44,615 nt of DNA, from assembly GCA_903870815.1 (NCBI GenBank), contig CAIQEI010000074.1, positions 1 to 44,615 of the forward strand, read 5' to 3'. A program made the translations under genes and the position numbers. Under the pieces are notes generated by a model, which was not told the DNA's origin, made no database searches, and saw nothing but the letters and a program-made list of their open reading frames with translations. Below are positions 36,942-44,615 of this stretch, piece after piece. Within the stretch, counting starts at the first letter, position 1. Each line of letters starts with the position of its first letter. This DNA comes from an uncultured Verrucomicrobia subdivision 3 bacterium. GTDB lineage: Bacteria; Verrucomicrobiota; Verrucomicrobiia; Limisphaerales; UBA11358.

Positions 36942-37979
36942 ATGAACATTCCAAATCCAGTTGAAGGGAGAATGTCGTTGATTGTGGAAGCCTCACCCTG
37001 TGCCATTATCCTGTTGGATGCACAGGGGAAAATCATCCTGGTGAACGCACGAACTGAAAAGCTTTTCGGCTATGCGCGCACGGAGTTGCTGGGACAAATG
37101 TTGGAAATGCTGATTCCAGAACGGTTTCGAGGGCGACATCCGGATTTACGCCGCAGTTTCCACAAGAATCCAATCGCCCGGCTGATGGGCGATGAGCGGG
37201 ATTTGTATGGCCTGTGCAAGGACAGAACGGAAGTTCCCATAGAGATCGGCCTCAACCCGGTTGAGACCGGGGAGGGAATTGTCTTGCTGGCCTCAATTAT
37301 TGACATCACCGAACGCAAGCACGTAGAGGAAGCGCTGATTCTCGAACGGAACCTGCTGCGCGCCCTCATTGACAACCTGCCGGATTATATTTACGTGAAG
37401 GATCTGAACCGGCGTTTCCTGACCGCCAACAAGGCGGTGGCCCGGCTCATGGGCGGCGAATTTCCGGACGAATTGTTCGGGAAAAGAGACGAAGATTTCT
37501 ATCCGGAACATGCCAGTGAGAAGTTTTGCGCCGATGAAGAAAGGGTATTTCGGGGAGATCCCATCATCGACAAAGAAGAACCAAACATCGACAAACAAGG
37601 CTGGCGGACGGAGATTCTCACCACGAAGCTCCCGCTGCGCGACGGGTCTGGAAAAATCATCGGCCTGGTCGGAATCAGCCGCGACATTACCGAACTTAAA
37701 ATCAAGGAATACGCCTTGCAACTCACATTGAAAGAGAAAGAAAAGCTGGTCGCGGAGTTGCAGGAAGCTTTAGAACAGGTGAAAGCCTTGCGCGGTCTTT
37801 TGCCCATCTGCGCATGGTGCAAAAAAATTCGCAATGATAAATGGTATTGGGAAAAACTGGAGACGTATATCAGCACTCATTCCGAAGCAGAGTTTACGCA
37901 CAGCATTTGCCCGGAGTGTTTGGCCAATGAAGAAACAAAGTTTATTTTAGCCCACAAGCCCGTCGCAAATCCGAGCTAA
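36942..37979 (+). CDS. Two-PAS-domain protein with C-terminal CxxC...CxxC motif, no kinase domain
   Basis: PAS LIVEASPCAIILLDAQGKIILVNARTEKLFGYARTELLGQ and NLLRALIDNLPDYIYVKDLNRRFLTANKAVARL; C-terminus LLPICAWCKKIRNDKWYWEKLETYISTHSEAEFTHSICPECLANEE. Confidence 0.9.
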   Translation: MNIPNPVEGRMSLIVEASPCAIILLDAQGKIILVNARTEKLFGYARTELLGQMLEMLIPERFRGRHPDLRRSFHKNPIARLMGDERDLYGLCKDRTEVPIEIGLNPVETGEGIVLLASIIDITERKHVEEALILERNLLRALIDNLPDYIYVKDLNRRFLTANKAVARLMGGEFPDELFGKRDEDFYPEHASEKFCADEERVFRGDPIIDKEEPNIDKQGWRTEILTTKLPLRDGSGKIIGLVGISRDITELKIKEYALQLTLKEKEKLVAELQEALEQVKALRGLLPICAWCKKIRNDKWYWEKLETYISTHSEAEFTHSICPECLANEETKFILAHKPVANPS

Positions 37980-38434
37980 TCGTGATGACGCCGCGATTCG
38001 GCTGACTCCTCCAACGAAAACAAATGAACCACCGCCGACCCGGGCAGTAAACCGCGACAGTGGAACCGACCGCACCAACGGCGGTTGGCAAAATTGGATC
38101 AGTCGAGATCCTGCAAAATCGTGGCGGCACAAGCGAAAGCGTGGTTGATTCCATGGTTTTCGTCGCATTTGCCTCGCCAACAAGTCGCGTGATTATACTT
38201 TGAAAATCTGTCAAATGGTAAAACGGACCTCGGAAATGCTGTGAGATACTCCGAGCGAAATCCGCTTAAGCAGTCCAACCCCTCAACGAAAAAAACAGCG
38301 CCAGAGAATAATCGGAGCAGGCTGCGAAAAAATCCTTGTAAATCTTTGGAGCAGGCAGAGAATTTAAAAAAGGCCGCTCTGGCCGTGGAAACGAAACTAT
38401 ATGGGCAGTCAAAGATATTGCCGGGGATAACTTT

Positions 38435-39406
38435 ATGGCTGAATTCAAATTCTTCTGTCCGCAATGTGGCCAGCACATCCTGTGTGACAGCAGTTATTCC
38501 GGACATCAAATCAATTGTCCGGTGTGCCAGCAGACCATCGTTGTTCCCCCAATGCCGGCAGCGGTGCCGATTTCCCCACCACCGCCAGCACCCGTTTATG
38601 CGCTACACCAAAACCCGGCTCAGCCGGCTGGCCGCCCACATTCAGTCACACCAGTGGCTCAAATGGCGGTTCCAGTGAAGTCGCGCGTCTGGCAGAACAT
38701 ATTGATCACCACCGCCGCGGTGCTGGTGCTGGCCGGAATCGGCGTCGGTGGCTGGTTTGGTTACGGCAAATACAAGCAGTCACATTTCCCGCTCGGCCTC
38801 ATCGCGTTGTGGTCTGGCGAAGACAACACCAACGACAGCGTGGGCAAGCACAACGCCGAATATGCCTACCATGTTGAATACGTGCCAGGCAAGGTGGGCA
38901 AGGCCTTCAGTTTCAATGGCACGGACGCTTCGGTGGACCTGGGCAACTGGTTTGACTTGCAAGTTTTCAGTATCAGCCTATGGGTCAAACCCAGCGCTTC
39001 GCAGACCGCTTATGCAAACATCATGGACGATTACGGCACCGGCGAGGAGGGATGGAATTTGCAATATGACAACCAGGGCATGGAATTTCATTTGGGACTA
39101 GTAGAAGGCGGCCCTGGTTTGGGTTCGCTTGGGCACGTTATCATTTTCTCGCTGGCCGCCGATACCTGGCAGCATCTGATGTTGACTCGAGATGCCAACA
39201 ATAATTCAAGCCTGTACCTCAACGGGAATTTGGTCGGGACTATTGCTGGAGCGAGGCCGATTAACTACACCGCGAACAAGTATCTGCGACTGGGGCGATG
39301 GGGTGGCGGAGGCCGGTTTTTTAATGGACAGATGGACGAAATCCAGATTTACAATCGCGCGCTTTCGGCGGCGGAAGTCCAGGCGATTTACACGACGTCG
39401 AAATAG
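38435..39406 (+). CDS. N-terminal zinc-ribbon, TM, C-terminal LamG/concanavalin A-like domain protein
   Basis: MAEFKFFCPQCGQHILCDSSYSGHQINCPVCQQTIVVPP; TM ILITTAAVLVLAGIGVGGWFGYG; LamG GLIALWSGEDNTNDSVGKHNAEYAYHVEYVPGKVGKAFSFNGTDASVDLG...GQMDEIQIYNRALSAAEVQAIY. Confidence 0.92.
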   Translation: MAEFKFFCPQCGQHILCDSSYSGHQINCPVCQQTIVVPPMPAAVPISPPPPAPVYALHQNPAQPAGRPHSVTPVAQMAVPVKSRVWQNILITTAAVLVLAGIGVGGWFGYGKYKQSHFPLGLIALWSGEDNTNDSVGKHNAEYAYHVEYVPGKVGKAFSFNGTDASVDLGNWFDLQVFSISLWVKPSASQTAYANIMDDYGTGEEGWNLQYDNQGMEFHLGLVEGGPGLGSLGHVIIFSLAADTWQHLMLTRDANNNSSLYLNGNLVGTIAGARPINYTANKYLRLGRWGGGGRFFNGQMDEIQIYNRALSAAEVQAIYTTSK

Positions 39407-39713
39407 TGGTGAAGGGGTTTTATAGCGGCGGCCACGCATCCGCAGACCACGGAAAAGTGACAAACCCGATCCAGGATAGCCCGAAGCAAAATAGCCGCGA
39501 TCACATCCATGGCAATCGGCGATGGCATCTTTGTGCCGGTGAAAGTTCTCCGAATTTAAATAAACAGTGTAACCCACGTGAGGGACGCTGCGTAGAAGCT
39601 GGTATGAAGATGAAATGCATGAGCGCAGCCATTCAACGGCGGCTCCGTCTTCACTTGATTCCGCCGGCTCCGGGCAGCGAGTCCGGCACGGCGGCGGTTA
39701 GTAATCCAATCCT

Positions 39714-40133
39714 ATGAAAAACCTATTGATGGCAGCATTATGCAGTGCCGGTATTTTGGCCGCAGGTTGTGCGAGCGCCCCTAAATCCGATGCGCGTGCG
39801 GCGGAAGGGTCCTGGCACGGACAGGAGGCGGGTGTCGTTTCGGACCAAGGTTCGCCCACGCTGATGATCCAGGGCGACCGGGTGGAATTCCACGATGCCA
39901 ATCCGATCATCTGGTTCAAGGGCACATTGACGCTCGATGAAAGTCCCACCCCGAAACAGTTCGCGTTGCTGGTGACGGAATGTCCGCTGCCCCCGCTGGT
40001 GGGCCAGACCATCCACGGGATTTACCGGCTGGTGGGCGGCAAACTGACCCTATCTGCCTACGGGCCGGGGGCAGCGCCTGTGCCAACGGCCTTCGACGCG
40101 CCCGGCGCGCATCAATTTGTCTTCACCCATTAA
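39714..40133 (+). CDS. Lipoprotein, TIGR03067-like
   Basis: Lipobox MKNLLMAALCSAGILAAGCASAP; LDESPTPKQFALLV...TIHGIYRLVGGKLTLSAYG. Confidence 0.8.
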   Translation: MKNLLMAALCSAGILAAGCASAPKSDARAAEGSWHGQEAGVVSDQGSPTLMIQGDRVEFHDANPIIWFKGTLTLDESPTPKQFALLVTECPLPPLVGQTIHGIYRLVGGKLTLSAYGPGAAPVPTAFDAPGAHQFVFTH

Positions 40134-40216
40134 TCGTCGCCACTGTTGAATCCGAATATTGGCTACGCTCCGGCATTGGGTGAATAGATTATACTGGATC
40201 GCTTTCAGAGCGACAT

Positions 40217-40317
40217 GAATTCCCCCTCATCCGTCCTGCGGACACGTTGACTCGCTCGCGCCCGCTCGTTCGGCCTTTCGGCCTTCGCCTTGGGGGGCCG
40301 GGTTGAGGGGGCAATTC
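40217..40317. repeat. Inverted-repeat intergenic element (GAATTCCCCCTCATCCG ... CCGGGTTGAGGGGGCAATTC)
   Basis: Arms are near-perfect reverse complements; interior contains small hairpin TCGGCCTTTCGGCC. Confidence 0.7.
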
Positions 40318-40339
40318 GTAGCAATTTGAAGGGTTTTTA

Positions 40340-40518
40340 GAGCATTTCAAAAATACTGTAGCCATGCGGTTAAGAAAGATTCGATAAGCGGTCTTTTTGG
40401 GTTTTGGCTTTGATTTGGCCCACAGTCACAGGCCGTTGAGAGCATGCTCCTTCGCCAAAACCCCGCCAAATTCGCAAAACCCTCCCTGCGCATGGCTACA
40501 GTATTTCTTCAAACGCTC
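40340..40518. repeat. 179-bp intergenic palindromic element, copy B
   Basis: Left GAGCATTTCAAAAATACTGTAGCCATGCG; reverse complement of right GAGCGTTTGAAGAAATACTGTAGCCATGCG; shares GCGGTCTTTTTGGGTTT core with copy A. Confidence 0.9.
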
Positions 40519-40649
40519 CAGTATAATAAATTTCCCAGGCCGAAGCTCAAATTGGAATTCCGTTGATCAGACAACGGCTGCCCATGACTTTCAACTGGGC
40601 AACGCTTATTGCGTGGTTCACGCTAAAACGAAAACGCCTGGTAGTCCCG

Positions 40650-41655
40650 TCACGAACCCGAAGGTGTTTTGAGCTGCCGGAGTCGGCCGCGCAGGGCGAA
40701 GATGAGCGCCATGACGGTGATCTCGGAAGTGAGGAATGGTTTGCTCAAAAGGTTGTTCCCGCCGCATCGAACCATCTGGTCGCGCACTTGGTCGTCGGCC
40801 TGGCTGGTCACAAACACCACCGGCGTGGCGCGATTGGGACCGGCAGCGCGAATTTTGGCGCAGACTTCAAATCCGTCCATGCCGGGCATGACGATGTCGA
40901 GGAAAATTACGTCGAAGGGTTTCTCCGCCGTCAGCATGAGTACCTCCCCACCGTTCTCCGCACTTTCCGGTTTTTCAAAAATTGTTTGCAAGATGCCGGT
41001 GATCGCCCGCCGCGCGATGAGGTCGTCATCCACCACCAGCAGGCGGATCGGCGGATGAAGGGCGAAGCCGGCCGGCAAGCCCGGCTGGCACAAGTCCGCG
41101 AGCAGCTCCACGGCGGCGGCGATGGTGGCCGGCGCGGACGGCGTGAAATGGTTCGGACTCTCCAGAAGTTTTTTGAACAACCGTTCCAGTGCGACGCACA
41201 TCCGCTGGCCGGGATGAACCACCGCGAGGGCGGTCCGGGAAGTCAGCGAATTGATCAGCAGGAAGCCGGACGCCAGCAGGTTCTGCCGGACCCCGACCTC
41301 CGGGGCTTGAAGCAGCTGCCGGCAAAATTCACGCAGCGGGCCAAGCTGGGTGGCGACGCGAGCCAGGAACACATGGGTGAACATGTTGGGCGCCGCAGGA
41401 AGGGACGGCATCGGTTCCAAAGCAGTGGTGGAACCGGTGACGTCCCGCGCCATCCCTCCGCAGGGTTCGAGCGGCGGTAGCATTTTCTGACGGTCGCGAA
41501 GCCGGCTGGACAAGGCGAGCGTAAGCGCCTTGACGGCGATTTCAAAGGTGAGAAACGGTTTACCCAGAAGATCGTTGCCGCCGGCGAGGGTGGACCTGGC
41601 CCGCGCATTGAAGTCACACTGGGAGCTGACAAAGACGACGGGGGTTAGCCACGGT
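40650..41655 (-). pseudogene. 5'-truncated response regulator: half receiver domain, helical linker, complete receiver domain
   Basis: Intact REC IRLLVVDDDLIARRAITGILQ...FDVIFLDIVMPGMDGFEVCAKI...TPVVFVTSQADDQVRDQMVRCGGNNLLSKPFL; upstream in-frame fragment TPVVFVSSQCDFNARARSTLAGGNDLLGKPFLTFEIAVKALTLAL is only the second half of a REC domain and is preceded by a TGA; no proper start codon. Confidence 0.75.
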
Positions 41656-42870
41656 CAGCCCTTTGGGAGGCAGGGTCGCTCCATCGACCACCCGGACCGC
41701 TCCCAGACTGGTGCCCGGAAGCGTGCGGTTGTCCAGAACATAAACGGAAGACAGGTTCGACCCGATGAGGGAGGCGCGAACTCCGGCGTTGGTCCGGCTC
41801 CACGCCGCAAGGTTGCCAACATTAAGATCAATGGGCTGTACCGTTTTGCCTTCGCGCGCGTCATAGAAACTATTGGTGGTCGTAATGAACAAGGCCAGGT
41901 CATTGGTCGGAATCCGGGTCGGCAGCCCGTCGGAACTCCCGCTGATGGCCGTGACCGCGTTGTCGGAAACGGTCACGAGGAGGTCACATTGGTTGTAATA
42001 GCGCAACTGACCGAGAGGCGACATGGGGTCTTCGCCGGCGGGCGGCGGCTCAATTATTTCCCGGACGGCTTCCTGGGTGTTAGTGGTGCCAATGGGAAGC
42101 GTCAGGGCCGCAACCGGGGATTGCTTTTGATCCGGCTCCACATAAACCACCGAGCCGGCCGGCGGGCGGCGGGTGTCCAGCGGATCGCGCTGAAACGCAT
42201 TGGTGATCACGGCGGTGACGGCGGATTCAAACGTCAGCAACTTGTCCGGCTCGACATAAAGTTTGCCGTTGGAATGCACCGGGCCGGTGACGTCGAACGG
42301 CTGGCCGCAACTGATCTCCATATTTCCGGAGGAATACAGGGCAAACTGGAAAATGGGAATCCGGGCCAGTTGCAATTCCTGCAGCACGCCCACGGTGAGA
42401 TCCTGCGGGCTGGCCAAGTCCCTGCCATCCGATACCACCGTGTAAGTCGAGACATACGCCTGCAGGTTGGTGTAAGGCGGGCTGATCGTGACGTAGCTGA
42501 GTGACGTCCCGCGCTGCACAAAGGTATGGTCAGAATTCCCGCTCGCGTCGTTGAACTGCCAGGTGCTCCAATAGGCGGAATCCGCCGGCGTGGGCACGAT
42601 GCTTTGGTAGGCGCCGAGGTTGTTGATGACCATGGTATCACCGCCCTTAAGGAAGTCCCGCGCGATCTGGCTCACCACTTTTTCCGTGGCCGCCTCCGCC
42701 GCCGCCTCCGACCGGGTGTATTGGATGGAACGATAGGTCAACCGGGTGCTGCTGGCCGACCAGGACATCGCCCCGGCCAGAATGGCCAAGGCCACGCCGC
42801 CCATGATCAGGGTCAGCAGCAGGGCGCTGCCGGCCTGGTGAGGCCTTTGTGTGGTGAAAATGGTCTTCAT
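41614..42870 (-). CDS. PilX-like type IV pilus-associated protein, apparently 3'-truncated
   Basis: ATG at 42870: MKTIFTTQRPHQAGSALLLTLIMGGVALAILAGAMSWSASSTRLTYRSIQYTRSEAAAEAATEKVVSQ; last ~8 residues (RRLCQLPV) are out-of-frame translation of receiver-domain DNA. Confidence 0.75.
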   Translation of the reverse strand: MKTIFTTQRPHQAGSALLLTLIMGGVALAILAGAMSWSASSTRLTYRSIQYTRSEAAAEAATEKVVSQIARDFLKGGDTMVINNLGAYQSIVPTPADSAYWSTWQFNDASGNSDHTFVQRGTSLSYVTISPPYTNLQAYVSTYTVVSDGRDLASPQDLTVGVLQELQLARIPIFQFALYSSGNMEISCGQPFDVTGPVHSNGKLYVEPDKLLTFESAVTAVITNAFQRDPLDTRRPPAGSVVYVEPDQKQSPVAALTLPIGTTNTQEAVREIIEPPPAGEDPMSPLGQLRYYNQCDLLVTVSDNAVTAISGSSDGLPTRIPTNDLALFITTTNSFYDAREGKTVQPIDLNVGNLAAWSRTNAGVRASLIGSNLSSVYVLDNRTLPGTSLGAVRVVDGATLPPKGLTVANPRRLCQLPV

Positions 42871-42871
42871 G

Positions 42872-43480
42872 CTACTGCACAATCCGCTGTTTCATCGCGA
42901 TCTCCAACTTGTAATAATCCGCGTCCTTCAGGTAGCTGCCCGGATGATAAAATTCAAGGGTCAGGTGGATCACCTGGTTGTTCAGGACGTTGGTCAGCAC
43001 ATTCCCCGAATAGTCCTGTGCGGAAAAGGGCAGAGTATTAGTGACCGAATCGGCCAGCTTCACGGTGCTGCCCGGCTGGTCCGTCCGCCGGAAGGTCTGG
43101 TCCGCCGGATTCACAAAATACAAGGTGTAGCTGTTGGTGTCGGCCGTCGGATTAATGAGCAAGCCGTTGCCCTGCTGCGTCTCCCCGTCCAGCAAGGCCG
43201 TCAAACTGCCATCCGGCGCGATGTTGACCACCTGCGCGCTGTTGCAGGTGTGTATTTGATCGGTCAGGTGCTGGATCGTATCGCGGGACCACTGGGTCAC
43301 GATGAGCTTGGTGTTCGTCAACTGGAACATTCTCAAGCCATACAAGTGGGCAAACAGGACGGCGGCAATCACCACCATGAAGATCGTTAGCGCGATGAGA
43401 ATTTCCGGCAGGGTAAAGCCCCGGTCCCGCCCGGAAGGGCGGGCGCAGCTGGAAGCGGAAAATGAAGCTGGCAGGTTCAT
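42872..43480 (-). CDS. PilW-like minor pilin/prepilin
   Basis: Prepilin motif DRGFTLPEILIALTIFMVVIAAVLFAHLYGLRMFQ. Confidence 0.88.
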   Translation of the reverse strand: MNLPASFSASSCARPSGRDRGFTLPEILIALTIFMVVIAAVLFAHLYGLRMFQLTNTKLIVTQWSRDTIQHLTDQIHTCNSAQVVNIAPDGSLTALLDGETQQGNGLLINPTADTNSYTLYFVNPADQTFRRTDQPGSTVKLADSVTNTLPFSAQDYSGNVLTNVLNNQVIHLTLEFYHPGSYLKDADYYKLEIAMKQRIVQ

Positions 43481-43953
43481 TGATCCGGGGATCGGATGGT
43501 TTCAACGGAGTTGGTAACCCATTCGCCCCCCATGAATTGCCAAATGCAATCAACATGGATGGTCCGCAGCGGTGGCGCAAGCGGGGCTAGGGAAACCGGG
43601 GCTATTGTGGTCCGGATGGTGGCCGCCGTGCCCGGCGCGTTGTTCCCGGGCAAATCCAGAGAGACAACCTCATCCGGAAAATTCGTGGCCAATAGCTGGT
43701 CCACTCCCGGGTAACTGGAGGTGTCCCACCGGGCGCTGCGGGTTTCCTCAACGCGCTGCATCGCCCGGGCGTTCGCCGCCTGGGCCAGTTCAGCCTTTAC
43801 CGCGGAATTCGCGCAGTAGATATATCCGCTGACGATTCCCCCCACGGTCAGTCCGGCGATTGCGAGAGCCACGATAACCTCAACCAGCGTCATTCCCGTC
43901 AAACCCCGCGGCTTTGATGGAACGGCTTTTTGATTTGGAATTCCAATTTTCAA
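43477..43953 (-). CDS. PilV/GspI-like prepilin
   Basis: Prepilin motif LTGMTLVEVIVALAIAGLTVGGIVSGYIYCANSAVKAELAQAANARAMQRVEETRSARWD; ATGA overlap with next gene. Confidence 0.88.
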   Translation of the reverse strand: MKIGIPNQKAVPSKPRGLTGMTLVEVIVALAIAGLTVGGIVSGYIYCANSAVKAELAQAANARAMQRVEETRSARWDTSSYPGVDQLLATNFPDEVVSLDLPGNNAPGTAATIRTTIAPVSLAPLAPPLRTIHVDCIWQFMGGEWVTNSVETIRSPDQ

Positions 43954-44141
43954 GGATTCTGGTTCTCTTCTACAACTGGAGCTTTGCTGGTTATGAAAAC
44001 ACCGCCCGACTCACGCCTCTATGGAAAGCATTAGCACGTTTAAGCTGGTCTTGCAAAGATTATAACCATTGATTTCTGGATTACGCTTGAACCCCCGGCC
44101 GCGGCAGCGGGCGAAATAACCGCGGCTGTACCTAAACGTAA

Positions 44142-44171
44142 AAAGCCGCCCCGGTTTCCTGGAGCGGCTTT
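44142..44171 (-). terminator. Intrinsic terminator for the ppdK transcript
   Basis: Perfect 8-bp stem AAAGCCGC/GCGGCTTT with 14-nt loop; on the minus strand followed by TTTTT. Confidence 0.8.
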
Positions 44172-44177
44172 GAATTG

Positions 44178-44232
44178 GTAGCGGCGTTTGTGAAAACGCC
44201 GACCGGTTCCGCGCTTTCACAAGCGCGGCCAC
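44178..44232. repeat. Inverted pair of REP-like hairpins immediately 3' of ppdK
   Basis: GTAGCGGCGTTTGTGAAAACGCCG (44178-44201), 7-nt spacer, and reverse complement of 44209-44232 = GTGGCCGCGCTTGTGAAAGCGCGG; both perfect 8-bp stems with GTGA loop. Confidence 0.9.
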
Positions 44233-44236
44233 GCGA

Positions 44237-44615
44237 TCACTTTTTCTTCGCGGCTTTCGCCTTGCGCTTTTCCTCGATGGCGGCCTGCGCGGCAGCGAGC
44301 CGCGCGACGGGCACGCGGAATGGCGAGCAGCTCACATAGGTCAGGCCGGCGCGATGACAGAACTTCACGGAATCGGGGTCGCCGCCGTGTTCGCCGCAGA
44401 TGCCGAGCTTGATGCCGGGCCGGGTCTTATTCCCCTTCTCCGCCGCAATCAGAATGAGCTGGCCGACGCCGGTCTGGTCGATCGAGGCGAAGGGGTTTTT
44501 CTTGATGATTTCGTTCTCGGTGTAGGCGCCGAGGAAAGAACCGGAATCGTCGCGGGACATGCCGAGGCAGGTCTGCGTGAGGTCGTTCGTGCCGAAACTG
44601 AAGAACTCGGCGGTC
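44237..44615 (-). CDS. ppdK: Pyruvate, phosphate dikinase, C-terminal part (5' part beyond window)
   Basis: Reverse translation [112 protein letters not shown]. Confidence 0.96.
   Translation of the reverse strand, partial: TAEFFSFGTNDLTQTCLGMSRDDSGSFLGAYTENEIIKKNPFASIDQTGVGQLILIAAEKGNKTRPGIKLGICGEHGGDPDSVKFCHRAGLTYVSCSPFRVPVARLAAAQAAIEEKRKAKAAKKK

Noticed and set aside
38241-38678. 145-aa ORF upstream/overlapping the LamG gene
   Set aside because: Overlaps the LamG gene in another frame and has no recognisable domain.
41530-42504. 324-aa plus-strand ORF
   Set aside because: Antisense to the PilX-like gene and crosses the chimeric junction; no protein-like motifs.

Overview
This 44.6 kb window of high-GC bacterial chromosome has gene content and repeat style consistent with Verrucomicrobiota (inference only, no marker gene used). 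It opens inside a pyruvate carboxylase gene (minus strand) and closes inside a pyruvate phosphate dikinase gene (minus strand). Between them are: an M20 peptidase; a carbohydrate cluster (GH31, GPH-type MFS transporter, beta-helix protein, SGNH hydrolase, GH20); a carbonic anhydrase, PspC, flotillin and NfeD cluster; a CII-like regulator; gltX; a tightly coupled CBM48/DUF883/YqjE/YqjK operon; two PAS sensor kinases and a LuxR-type response regulator; galK; a formylglycine-generating-enzyme-like protein fused to an N-terminal SpoIIAA/STAS-like domain; a bifunctional acyltransferase/acyl-ACP synthetase (Aas-like) convergent with a Spinster-like MFS transporter; a YncE-like protein; a PAS protein with a Cys-rich tail; a LamG protein; a lipoprotein; a truncated response regulator; and a minor-pilin operon. 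The most unusual signals are non-coding. (i) A family of REP-like elements, GT[A/G]G plus an 8-bp stem with a 3-4 nt loop, occurs singly or as inverted pairs. One pair lies in frame inside the GH20 gene, and another shows compensatory base changes between its two arms. (ii) Two copies of an exactly 179-bp element, 20 kb apart, have ~30-bp terminal inverted repeats whose inner bases co-vary between copies. (iii) A perfect 20-bp site, TATGGGGTGTTCACCCCATT, occurs twice around the hybrid kinase gene, with a degenerate third copy before another PAS gene. (iv) At ~41,640-41,655 a pilus-associated gene is joined to the second half of a receiver domain. No tRNA, rRNA, CRISPR array, transposase or prophage was found.
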